The notes beneath the pieces are model-generated. The model had not been told where the DNA came from. It ran no database searches and saw only the letters and a list, made by a program, of their open reading frames with translations. Made by a program: the position numbers and the translations under genes. A stretch of DNA of 64,000 bases, taken from Buxus sempervirens. Its lineage: Eukaryota > Streptophyta > Magnoliopsida > Buxales > Buxaceae. This document shows, one piece after another, positions 11,701-22,649 of this stretch (the stretch's first letter is position 1; every line of letters begins with the position of its first letter). The DNA lies in contig OX387184.1 of the NCBI GenBank assembly GCA_947561395.2, forward strand, positions 15,542,205 to 15,606,204. The letters are read 5' to 3'.

Positions 11701-14700
11701 TCAGTAACAGCATTATGGCCCAATGTCAAGGTTGTTTCCACTTGCGAGACAATCCCACTAGAGGCCATGCATTGACCACTCTGAGTGAAACCACACATAG
11801 GATTTTCTTCTGCTTCCAAGGACAAAATGAATTATGAACTCTAGCAACCGGGTAAAAATCCCGTTTCATTGTCTTAGACAGCCACAAGGTCTAAAGTAGA
11901 CAGATCAAGCACCGTCAGACATTTAAACAAACTCTAGATATATATGATTCCTTAGAGATTAATACAGCAAAACAGGTTTTCATGTTTCCAACCCAACTGA
12001 TTGGGGGTAAGGCATCGCTGTTTTTATCATTTTTGTTTATGATGCTTTTATCTTAAATTTTGTATGCATGCTAAAATCATTTTTTATGATAACCCAAATC
12101 ATATTCACCACACAACTGATTCCATTGGAGAAACTTTTGTGCATCAATAGGTCGATTGTCATCCACCTTAAAATAGGCATTCAAAATAACAAGGATTATT
12201 GATATGCCAATAATAACTTTGTAAAACACAAGACCAACTTATAGAAATGTCAATCAAATCCAACCATTTTAACCATCAAACTCTATGAACCGATCTTGGT
12301 TAATACAAGTTCATCAGCATGCAGCCATACAAAGATCATGAAAAATACAATTTTTAGATTCATTTATGTAGGAGAAAAGTATTGTGGTCTGCATCACCCG
12401 GTTTACTTGCCAGTGAGACATGGGATTGTCTGACATGTAGAGCTATGCATTGACCAATCCAGGCCACCTACTTGACATAAGATACTCTTGATAACCCCTA
12501 TGGGCAATATTTCAACACAGGTAATATATGTGTAATAGATTTTTACTAAATTAAATTTATCCATCAAGATTTTTAGTGCTTTTGAAGCTTTGCTCTGAGA
12601 AAGATGTTGCATATATGGGAGTGCCCTTTGCCATGTGGCAAAAGCAATTAAAGCTGAGAAATAGTATGTGATGTGGGTTAATTAGATGTAAATCTAGAAG
12701 AGCAGGGTTCACAAATTAGCTGCAACATGTTAAATCCCTGCCTCACAAGCTTTTTAAGTCTAGAACTCTTTTTGACAACACAAAGATTGTGCAATACATT
12801 GTGTCTATAAATGTAACATGTACATTTATGGCTGTATACATGTGCATATATATATACATAAATATGAACTCTAATTACTACCTTAAATCTAATGTATCAA
12901 AGTGTACCAACTCTGAATGGAAAACATAATCATAATCATGCTCAGAGTTGTTCTCAACAAGTAAAAAAAGATAAATAAATCAACCAAGCACAGAGGTCTA
13001 AAGACACGAATAAAGCAAAAAAAATAAGAAAAATAGAAGAAATCAAATCAGAAGAAGCATCAGCTAAGAAAACCTGCAAGTAAGCAAGTACATCAACTGT
13101 TGATGCTCTTGAACCGTCATCTGGTCGCCTTGAGATCCAGTGATAGAGTTTCTCCTGTGAAAGGCAGATGCATTAGAGGAGTCAATTGTTAAGTGGAAAT
13201 GTCAAGAAGTCTAAGAAATTCTGTTGCCATTAAAAGGAATCAATATATAATTATATTTAGATTATATATAAATAGGATAAGGCATAATTCATAACTGATA
13301 GATGATACTCAAATGCTTTCAATTTCATCCCTTGTTGACTATCCCTCTACGAGGAAGTTCCTTAAGGTATAATAGCAGTCCACTATGTAGAGATACATGC
13401 AAGTGATTTTGCGTTTGTGTATATGCATTTATATGTTATGATATGGACGTAAAGATTAGGAAAAGAAAAAAAAAAGGTGGAATGGAACCATCCTCAGGGT
13501 AGCATAAGACAGGATCTGGTATGATAGAGTGATCAATATATAATTTTATTTATATAAAAATAAGATAATGCATGCTACATAATTGAGTGAGAATATTCAA
13601 CAGGTTGACATTTCATCCCTCTACATGTAAGTTCAACAATGACAATAGCAGTGCCATATATGCATGCATTTATATTTTTGTGTACACGCGTCTATGTACA
13701 TAAAATAACATATTATAAAAAAAAGTAGACAGGAACCATAAATCAGGCCAGCATAAGACAGGCTAAATGTTGTCCTCCCTCATTTTTATACAAGCAGAAA
13801 AGAACATCTAGAGAAAGAAATTAAGTCTCGTATATAATACTCAGCCGAGGTTCGCACAAGTCAAATATTAACATGTTATTTCAAGTTACTGATTCAACTA
13901 GAAGCATCAAATCATACAACCAGGATGTATTAAGAAATTTTGAATTTCCATACAAATAATGGAGCCCAAAACATTACATATTAAACTATTTTTCAGAGCT
14001 CTTAATAAAATCTCTTTTGTTTTTTGTTTATCTTGATTGATAATTCATTTATGATGATGTGATTGTGCATCTAAACAAATGCTAGAACCACTTGAACTGT
14101 AATCCATTCTCTTTTTCCAGTTTGAAACTGGCATAGACTTAAAAATACAGTATATTCACCGGCGAATATTCCGGAATTTGGAAAGGAATACTAAATCACT
14201 GGAGTGGCCAATCCTGAAGTTAATGTATTGGTGGTCTTCTTGGGCATCTACCTCTCCTTCCACAAATCCGGAAAGTTCTCTCCTGTACTTGCTTCTCAGA
14301 ATTATGACTCTCTAGATGAGGGGGTATTTCCTTTGCGGTACACTTTTTGTGTACTGCATTTGTATTCCTTGTTATTCTATTGATATAACCTATCCTTATT
14401 GCCAATCAAAAAAAAAAAAAATACAATATATTCATAATATGATTGATATATACATTTAAATTTGTGCATAAGAGGTGCTAATATAAAAGTGGTAGTTATA
14501 TTTTCAATTAATACTATGTATACATTTAATTACAGATTTACAATGAATGCTCTATTTGAGTTTTCTTTAACAGATTCATAATTGAGCATTCCCTTGTTAT
14601 CCTCTTCTAGAATCTTTTGAATTTAAAATTTCAGTTTTCATTCAAATCAGTAACATGCCAATTTCAGTCATCAATGTAAGAGGAAATTCTTTTTAGAAAA

Positions 14701-16790
14701 AGGAGTAGAATCTACATATGATTAATCCACTAGGATGTGTGATTTGCGAGTCTAGCTTCACAAAGGACAGTCCATTTAAGACTGGGTTTCCCATGACTAT
14801 GAGTGGTTGTGAACTCTCAAATTCAAATAACAAGATGGTCATCAAGAGGTCCCAAAATCTGCTTCTTCCAAAAAAAGAAAATGAACCTTTTTTAGCCCTT
14901 CGTTCCACGCCACCAATTGTATACAATCATTATCTTCAAACTCAATAAATGGATTTGAAAGCCATTTTTATCTTTACATAAAGAGTGATCCACTCTTCAA
15001 AGTACCACTTTTTCCTCATTGGACCCAATACGACCACTCAAATATACAATACACAATTCAAACAGTTAAGCTAACTCTCATGGCCTCAATCAACAAATTA
15101 CATGAGAATAAAAGTATTCCTACATGTATAGTAACTTGAGTTCGTCTAGAATAAAACCATTGCTTTGACACTAGTTCTATTCAGAAGCCTCTTCTGACAC
15201 CGATAGCTACCACAATGAAAGATGTAGTCCATATATGTCCTAGAAAAAGAAAGCAAGCATGGCCTATATTCCCATTTATGAGACGGCTGGATAACAACAC
15301 AGTTTAGGCTGACAACTATCCAGCTCATACTATCGACACAATGGGATCTTCATTTTTTTTTTTAACAAATAAAAAGACCTTTATTACAAAATTTGGAATT
15401 TTTCATACAGTGGAAATATTCTAACCTAAAATTCTTTTCTCTCATATTGAATGTTCCCAATTCTTACCTACCAACCCAGACAGTATATATACGGGCTTGA
15501 TGCTAATGAATAAGTGGATCATGGTACTTCCCAGAACTGCACAGGACTTGTCTCGTGGAGGGAAAAGCCAAGATGTAGTTGTGTTGTTGTTTGCCACTTT
15601 GACACATTCCATTCACTCCCCAGCATCATCCCACATATAAATAAAGACCACAGAGCCCCAGCCCAGCCTGTAGGTTTGCTTACGTAAAGCAAGGAGTTGA
15701 GCCTGAATTGGCAAAATGAATTAACTTTCAGAACCATAATTCCAACAGCTAACATGTTTCAGTCCGTTAGGAACACGCAGTGCAAACAAACGTGAGCTGC
15801 CATATCAAATCCCCCGCTGGCCATTGAGGACCAACTTTTAAGGCCATGATCTGCAGAGGAATTGATTGCTCATTCTTCCACTGGGGGCAGGTGTACAAAT
15901 GACGGGCTCCAAAAATCCCTCATCTGCCGCCTGCCTACTATTTATATGGCACCAGCAAGAGTAAGGAACCACGCAGCTGCTCCGCTCTGCCTGCGGTCTC
16001 ACGAACTGAACTTCAATGTCCATATGGTGTCTCAGAGACACCAGACGATCATTTGGACGGAAGAGTCAATTTCTGAATAAATGGAATGTCTATCCATCCA
16101 CGACATCTATTCTATATCTATATCTAGGGGATCTCTCCAACATGTTTAAGTCTTTTATGGCATGATATGATCGCCTGATCATAGTTGCATATGGCCGCGT
16201 TCAATATGCGATCAGCAATCACCCCCATTACTTTCAGATTCAAGTCAGATGAATTACAAGCGCAACACAACCCATGGAAACTATGAAAGAAGGATAAATT
16301 TACATTATCAACATAAACCAATTAACTCAAAATGGACTCGTAAACAAAGAAATTAAAAACATAAAAGTGAAAATTATGCCCACAAACAAAAGATATATCG
16401 GGTCATAACAAGAAATCGGGAAGCCCTAAAGAAAAGGATAAAAAAATACGGAGATTAAAAAGCAAAATAAAGAAAGAAGGACACGAACTCTCGAAAAACA
16501 ATCTCCAGCAAACCCAGAAAGGACACCAAAAATTCAAAAACAAGATCGCGACATCAAAGCAAACCCCAAAAAGAGAAATCCCAACAGATCAACTCATCAA
16601 CCAAGAATAAAGAAGGGAGTGAAAACCAGACCAGCGCATGGCGTTCGCCGGCTTGAAAAGAGAGCTTTTGCTGATTCATGGCCTGCGAATAGAGCTGAGA
16701 CAACGAATTTGCAGCGCCACAGAACGTCGTGTACATCATTCGGTCGATCTCATCGACGCCAGTCGCGTCAGGCTTCCTCTTCTTGGGCAT
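5799..16790 (-). CDS. Conserved plant protein of unknown function, 216 aa, three exons
   Basis: The exons, read on the minus strand, are 16790-16632 (53 codons), 13154-13074 (27 codons) and 6209-5799 (136 codons plus TGA). All junctions are in phase 0 with GT donors and AG acceptors (TTTCACAG before exon 2, TTTTACAG before exon 3). The protein starts MPKKRKP, a basic stretch that could be a nuclear localisation signal. A conserved N-terminal region follows (MMYTTFCGAANSLSQLYSQA, then QQKLSFQAGERHA), then EKLYHWI and a Ser/His/Asn-rich, probably disordered C-terminus ending SPAHESPY. I recognise a plant-only family; as far as I recall, automated names such as 'holocarboxylase synthetase' have been attached to it, but nothing here resembles a biotin ligase. 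An in-frame ATG lies 12 codons upstream, but the MPKKRK start fits the family better. Intron 1 is 3.5 kb and intron 2 is 6.9 kb. They contain LINE fragments at 6975-8625, 10055-10985 and 14190-14421. Molecular role unknown. Confidence 0.85.
6975..8625 (+). mobile_element. LINE (L1-type) 3' fragment, decayed
   Basis: Broken frames carry typical L1 ORF2 C-terminal signatures. These are a YLGIPLGASF segment near 7070, an LPTKLMSILQIPSSVVQLIEK-like stretch near 7215, the zf-RVT core (SKVCFLLWTAAL) near 8025 and an AIWKERNRR motif near 8340. The 3' end at 8610-8625 reads TTACCAATCAAAAA, preceded by a GTACAT/ATGTAC stem-loop at 8538-8554. It is 5' truncated and lies in intron 2 of the 216-aa protein gene, antisense to it. 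A 66-bp inverted duplication sits inside it. Confidence 0.75.
7673..8037. repeat. 66-bp near-identical inverted repeat inside the LINE
   Basis: Arms 7673-7738 and 7972-8037 are reverse complements at 65 of 66 positions and are separated by 233 bp. The right arm sits in its normal LINE place, reading into the zf-RVT core. The left arm is an inverted copy next to a long T run at 7641-7657. A transcript could fold into a long hairpin. It probably arose by template switching or a rearranged insertion. Confidence 0.8.
10055..10985 (-). mobile_element. LINE 3' fragment, minus strand
   Basis: The minus-strand frame at 10551-10967 contains a zf-RVT-like stretch (PKAFAWTALHNGLKTLYNLQ, followed by CTSCVSKKE). 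The frame at 10225-10440 carries the usual downstream W-x-RN region (WAVWFARNQSIFEQ). The 3' end near 10060 is A-rich on the minus strand. The fragment is 5' truncated with stops and lies in intron 2 of the 216-aa gene, in the same orientation. Confidence 0.65.
14190..14421 (+). mobile_element. LINE 3' end only
   Basis: A short 3' tail ends in TTGCCAATC plus a run of A (14399-14421). It contains the stem-loop GTACAC-TTTTT-GTGTAC at 14338-14354, shared with three other LINE ends in this window. It has no coding content and lies in intron 1 of the 216-aa gene. Confidence 0.6.
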
Positions 16791-17183
16791 GTTCGTGATC
16801 TCTTTAATTGCTAAAAGAATCCACAACCTAGATAACCTAACAGATCCCCAACAGCCTAGAAAACCTAACCGATCTCATCGACGCGATCTCTCCATAAACA
16901 AAGCCCCGACGGAAACGATAGAGGGGGGTTTTCTAATTCAATGGAGCGAAGTTTCAGAAGGGTTAAGAGGCAGTGACAATGGGACACTCCTGCTTTACAT
17001 GCTCGTGCGAGTAACCCCGTCCCCATCTGGCTGCACACGTCGCTTTGTATTCCTATCTACACTGACACGACACCAGAAAAAAAAAAAAAGGGACAAAAAA
17101 CCAGAGCCCCGGCTGATATCTCTGCATCGAGGGTACGATGCAAATCAATGTGTGCATGTAACAAATGAATCATCACCGGACTC
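16791..17183 (-). other. 5' flank of the 216-aa protein gene
   Basis: This is the region upstream of the start codon, expected to hold the 5' UTR and promoter. I see no clear TATA box. A long open frame on the plus strand here is antisense to exon 1 and its leader and is not accepted. Confidence 0.35.
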
Positions 17184-17391
17184 GAAATCATTTGTCATGT
17201 TTCCCAGATTTGGTCCTAGATATTGTTGCGAGATGCCGTCATGTGAAGCATCTCATGGTCACTGTTTTTCATGTGGAGCCCACCTGATACATTTATACCA
17301 CATAAAAAAATAGTGGCCGTGAGATGCTCCTCATGAAAGCATCTCACAGCCACATCAGGGAGCAGTTCAGGAAAACATGGCAGATGATTTC
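17184..17391. mobile_element. MITE, 208 bp, copy 1
   Basis: Terminal inverted repeats of about 22 bp (GAAATCATYTGYCATG ...) bound a non-coding element with two internal hairpins built on GAGATGC/GCATCTC. A diverged relative in the opposite orientation is at about 36595-36745. No clear target duplication was found, so the superfamily is undecided. Confidence 0.6.
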
Positions 17392-17476
17392 ATTCCTGCA
17401 AAGGGCTATTGAAGATTATTATTTTTTGCATATTCATCGCATCTTTTGAACTTGATATTATGTGTTAAAATTGGTA

Positions 17477-17691
17477 GTGGTAGCCCAGTGGTCTTATAGG
17501 TTTGCGATAGGAGCTTGGTGGGCGGGAGGTCCTGAGATCAAATCCAAGGGTTAGTCCCAAGGACTGGATCCCTTGCCTACAATACTCAGTGCGCTCTCGT
17601 GCGTTGTGGTGACGGTCCAATTCCTCCGACTAAGGCGGAGTTGATTAGTAGCTATGGCTCAATCCAAACATTCCACAGCAAAAATAATAAT
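17477..17691 (+). mobile_element. tRNA-related SINE with 8-bp target duplication
   Basis: The element is about 215 bp, flanked by AATTGGTA at 17469-17476 and 17692-17699. A box A-like motif (TAGCCCAGTGGT, 17481-17492) and a box B-like motif (GAGATCAAATCC, 17534-17545) sit at the spacing of an internal Pol III promoter. The 3' end is a simple AAAATAATAATA tail. A second, diverged copy lies on the minus strand around 52797-55415, split by a solo LTR. It has no coding capacity and would use LINE enzymes for movement. Confidence 0.7.
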
Positions 17692-18138
17692 AATTGGTAA
17701 CTTAAGGCGATTCTTATGGCAACAAAAAGGAACACATTTCTTTTGATCCCCTACAGTCGGTGGACTATGGTACCATAAGTTGGGATTGTGTTTTGGGGTG
17801 CGGCACATCCACTTGTTCCAACAAAGCCATGAATTTTTGTCAAGTCATCTGATTTTCGCAAGTTTTTGGTATTTGGTTTGATTTCACACATGCCACATAA
17901 TATCCCATGTAAATTATATGTTCTTCGTTTATGAATGCATGAAATTTTTTAGTATGTTTAGGTACTCGTAAAGTCATTTGCATATAAATGAGGACATTTT
18001 TTGCCTAGACTGTCTCCTTTTTTGTACCATGCATAATAAAATGGTTGGATGTATGCCCGTGGCAATAGGAGGAAGAAGATTGTAGATTAGATGTTAGAAG
18101 CAAATGACATAGTACTATTTCCTTTGCAGCTGTTAGTA

Positions 18139-18314
18139 AGTTGCTTTGCATCTCTATTCTTATCTTGAATTTGTTATTTGTATCTCCGATATAGAGAGCA
18201 TATGCCTGCAACGCCTAACACAATGAATCGTGGGATAGTAGATCTCCTAATACAAACAAAATAACGGAGATGCAAATAACAAATTCAAGAAAAGAATAGA
18301 GATGCAAAGCAACT
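18139..18314. repeat. 50-bp near-perfect hairpin (48/50) with 76-nt loop
   Basis: Arms 18139-18188 and 18265-18314 are reverse complements except at two positions, around the motifs TTGCTTTGCATCTC and GAGATGCAAAGCAA. The loop is 18189-18264. Stem length and loop size are compatible with a small-RNA precursor or a short foldback transposon. It matches no plant microRNA that I recognise. Confidence 0.75.
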
Positions 18315-18573
18315 TTATTATTAAGGAAGGTGCCGGGAGAGCTAGAGGTAAGGTCATGGGCTCATTGTAACATTGACCAAGGATCTACTCCTGCCTTCAG
18401 CAAAATAAAAGGAGAATGTTCAGGAGTCCACCTCCAACTCAAAGTAGTCGTCCAAGTTGCCGTACAATGCAACTCACATGAATCCAAGAAAGTCACATGG
18501 ACATGTTCACAAGACTTCAACTTGGTAACATGAAGGTAAAAATGGCACCCACAAAAACATAAAGCTTTCCTAG

Positions 18574-18950
18574 CTACAGTCTGAGGAGCAAGAGGAGGAA
18601 GAAACATCAGACTAGAATTTTGGCCTTTATTTAATATATATAAAACTAGAGGAGGTACATGGATTATTGCAAATAGGCATATGTAATTGACGTTTGATCT
18701 ATTTGGGTGTTAGTTTCTATAGGATAGACGTATGGTTTGTTACTTGCTACAGTCTGAGGAGGTGGAAGAAACATTTGAATAGAATTTTGGCCTTTATTTA
18801 ATATATAATTAGGGAGGCATATGCATTTTACACCTAGTTATATGTAATTAGGGAGGCATATGCATTTTACACCTAGTTATATGTAATTGATGTTTGATCT
18901 ATTTGGGTGTTAGTTTCTACTGGCCGGATAGACATATAGTATGTTACTTG
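18574..18950 (+). repeat. Nested tandem duplication (173-bp unit plus 39-bp unit)
   Basis: Unit 1 (18574-18746) and unit 2 (18747-18950) both begin CTACAGTCTGAGGAG and end GTTACTTG. Unit 2 is longer because a 39-bp segment (AATTAGGGAGGCATATGC ...) is itself duplicated at 18807-18845 and 18846-18884. The 39-bp copies are identical, so that step is recent. Confidence 0.8.
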
Positions 18951-19160
18951 ATAAGATATGAGGGTTTTAAAAAGGCTAACCAAAATCTTGGAATATTATG
19001 AAGAATTCAATGAAATTTATAATGTACAAATATAAATGGATAGATCGAAAACTTGAAAGATAAGACTGATGTCACACGAGGTCGGGGCCTTGAAGATCAA
19101 TTGTTTATTTATTAAAAATTTTTCAGATAAAAATAGTAATGTCGAACCCCTAAATTTGAC

Positions 19161-19481
19161 GGGGAAATTGGTTTTTAGTGATATTTTTAAACATAATTCA
19201 TATTCAATCATTAATTACAAAGTATTAATATTTGTTTAAAATAATTGAGAATCAATATTATTTTAATGTTGACAACTTTATCTTCAAAAAATGCCCTCAA
19301 GAGAGTTGTTTACAATTACAATTCGTTTGTTAACATGTTTTTATGAGGTTAGGAAGTGTTTTGTAAAATAACACCTATTTTTAATTATTTTAAATAAGTA
19401 TCATTCTTTTTCAATTATGAAGAATTAGGTGACTGAATCTAGGTTATGTTTGAAAAGTATCACTAAAAACCCAATTTCCCC
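19161..19481. mobile_element. MITE with GGGGAAATTGG termini, copy 2
   Basis: The left end GGGGAAATTGGTTTTTAG and the inverted right end (CTAAAAACCCAATTTCCCC) bound about 321 bp of AT-rich non-coding DNA. It is homologous to the better-preserved element at 56183-56542, sharing the AAAATGCCCTCAA motif. Target duplication unclear. Confidence 0.6.
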
Positions 19482-22309
19482 GCTTTGATATTTCATAACG
19501 GTATCTCTGGACAGGGTTCGCGCCATTTTCAGCTCCTCTCCTGATTTCCTTTCATCGCAGAGCTGCCGATCAAGCGCTTAACATCTCCTCGGTTGCCGCG
19601 TCTCAAGTTACGAGATTGGGCAGAGGCAATTTTATGATCTCTAATGTTTGTTCCATCGATTGCTTCCTTTTAGAGGTACCCGTCGTAACCCTAATGTCTT
19701 ACGAATCTAAATGTCTGATTAAAACCCGCATATTATCGCGATTCGGCTGAGTTAATATCCGATGAGTTAGAGGATCTGGAGGTTCATCTCACGAGCATGT
19801 CAAAATAACCTGCAATCTATTAGCTAAGGTGCTGGGTGTGATTGATTGCTTGGAATTGTACATTCATGCTAAAGTTTAGTGACTTGCCTAATCTTGTGTC
19901 TTCCTATTCTCTCTAGTGAGTGGTTCTGGTTGTTATAATTGCGAAAATGGATTCTCAGGGTCAGGGATTGTTGCTGTATTTCCATATCCGGAATCTCCAT
20001 TGTTGCAGGATCTCTTATCAAAGTGCGATTACACCCTCAACACACACATATTTCGTATGCCGTTTTAACAGACCAAATCATAGGTTTATTATATGTTGTT
20101 TTGTTGCGTTTATGACTGGCCATCGCATATTCTTGTTTTTCTGAAGTTTTAGACAAGAAAAGTCTTTGTCGAGCTTTTATGCCATGTGGGAAACTTTTCA
20201 TGTTGGAAAACTATTATGTGACCTAAGTTGGTGAAGTGGGGGTTTCCAAATAAGCTTATATATATCGTTTGGTGCAACTTCTGTTTTCATCTGAAGTATA
20301 AAAATGCCAAGTAAGAAATAAGTTATCTCGACTTCCTGTTTGCCTGAAAAGTCTTGAGGCAACAGTTTGCAGCCTTGAAATGCCAGCATTTTTTGTTTTT
20401 ATTTTTTCCTTTATTTATTTACTTTTGACTAGGGACCTCCGTCTATATCATGTTGACAATAACACTTATATCAAAATAAGTCCTAATTGTGTATGCATTG
20501 GAATTTCTTGTGCTTAATGGTAGCTATTGAATTTCTTGAATACAACTTCTATATAGGAAAGAGGCAAGATCAAGCTAGGGTTATTTTCTGTTTGGCACAT
20601 GGTTAGGGCTCAAACATTCTATCCAAAGTGGGGTCAAATGGAACATCTGGAGGCTGATCACCTCCTTTCTTTCTTTCTTTTTTTTACCTCAGTGCAAACC
20701 AACTCAGGGTTCTTCAAAAGATCTGCTATGCATGAAATGCGTCTCACCAGCCTTATTATTCTGTTGTGTCTGACGAGTCTAGCATTGTTGCAATATGTCT
20801 CTGACGTGCCAATTTCCTTTTACCTTCTCCAGTACAGACAATAGTCACATGAAATTTTTTTTTTTTTGTATCACATCCGTGTCTGTCTTTGGATGTGCCT
20901 CTATATCTCTGTACATGGAGCAATGTTTAGCCAATCAAGTATACTTGTATGTGGAGAGCCATCTCGGTTAGATAACTCAATGGTGTTCTGTTTCCACTTA
21001 AATACATCCTTCCCATCCTCACTATGAGTGGCATTTACATAAAGCAATCTATGGTGTTTGATCAGATACTATGTTCCTGCTTTCAGGAAAGGAATAGGAT
21101 ATCTCTAATGTCACTAATATTTCAAACGATTCTTGAACACGCATCTTTATGATGCTCTGTTTGTTTCTAAAATTCAGTGAATTTACTATCTATTTGACAT
21201 ATTTATAGGGGGTATTGTTGACTTTTTCAGTTACCATCTGGTGGATAAACTAAAAGAGAAGGATAGTTTTATGATGTAAAGAAGAGGAGTGAAGAAGTAT
21301 TTTTAGTTAAAGAGTGTGACCAAAGAAGTGTAGGATCAACAACTACCATCAAGAGTCCCAACTATACGACTAAAAAAAAAAGTCCTAACTATATGAGTTT
21401 TTCAACAGTGAGTGTAACAGAAGGGATTTCAGTAGAATAAATTTGAATAAATCTCCTTTCATTTACACATTTATCAAATTCAGAAAAGCTACAAGTTGCT
21501 TTTTCATAATTTCATCAACTCTTTAATTTTTTTTTCCAAAAATGATGGTTCCTCCAAAGAAATTTATTCAAGTTTTTGGATGTACAGTTGTTTATTTAGT
21601 TTGAAAGTTCAATATCTAGTTGCGTTTGACGAGTATGCCACATATATGGAGACATATAGAGCCTGAAAAGTTCTTTTTTTATTCTTGATTCCATAATTTT
21701 GGCTATTAACGTTACCCATATTTGCGAGGTTCTGCAAAACAAGAGCTTGAATAGTTTGCTCTTACTTATGTATTTATTGGGATATTTGTATATCTATTTA
21801 CAAGGTATAATGGTGTCTAAACCCTGTGGTTGGATGTGTCAACGTTTCATCACATGTTAATCTTTAAAAAATTGTTTTTCATTTTGCTAACAAACTATGA
21901 TTAACAGGGAAATTTTTGCCTTTCCTATAGTGAATAATAACAAGAACCCGATGTCTTCATTTTCATAACTTGCATCTGGACCCTTACTTGAAAGGAGCCT
22001 AAGTCTTCCTTTCTATTCCAAATTCCAAAGGTAATCTCATATATACTTTTGATTTCAGATCTCCATTTATTTCCTTATTCCACATTAAATTCCCAAAGCC
22101 TTTTCATGAGCAAAGGCATTATTCATTCTTCTATCTTTCTAGTATCCGCTCCAAATTCATTGGATTTGAATACCAAGTCCCAACATTGTCCTATCTCTTT
22201 AGCACCCTTACCCTTAGAAGGAGAGGCTCTCTGCATCTTTCCCATTTGATGAATTCTCCAAAGAGATGTTTTGAACATGAGCGTAAGTTAGAAGTAAGAA
22301 CCAATGTTT
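19482..22309 (+). other. No firm gene; possible transcribed leader
   Basis: Around 19500-19690 the sequence is less AT-rich and looks like a plant 5' leader (CCTCTCCTG, GTAACCCTAATG). A pyrimidine tract ending TCTCTCTAG at 19915 could be an acceptor just before an ATG at 19948. I could not extend these into a coherent coding gene. The rest is AT-rich with no recognised feature. Confidence 0.2.
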
Positions 22310-22640
22310 ATAACGCCTAAATGTCACGAAATTTCACTATATTCTAAGGTGGCGACAAAAAACTAGCTTGGAACATGAAATTTCGAAGATTCCGTGATGT
22401 CAGCGACATTTCGGCAAAAATAGCGAAATGTTGTTGACATTTTGGTGACATCAGGGAAAAATTTTCAGACTTTCCTTGATGTCAACGAAATGTCGCAAAA
22501 TGACAGGAATTTACATTTTTTAGCCTTTTTTCTATTCTAACGATTTTTCTCTCATTTCGGCGACATTTCGGTGAAATTTCGCCAACATTTCGCTAGTGAC
22601 ACCTTGCGAAATGTCGTTTGAAATGACATTGTAAACCTTG
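22310..22640. repeat. GAAATTTCG-rich dispersed element, copy 2
   Basis: Repeated GCGACATTTCGG, GAAATGTCG and GAAATTTCG motifs occur in both orientations. The ends are loosely inverted (CCAATGTTTATAA at the left against the complement of TTGTAAACCTTGG at the right). Probably a decayed MITE related to 1985-2335. Confidence 0.4.
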
Positions 22641-22649
22641 GGTAGAACA

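Noticed and set aside
16729-17313. 194-codon plus-strand frame
   Set aside because: It is antisense to exon 1 and the leader of the 216-aa protein gene, with no domain and no splice support.
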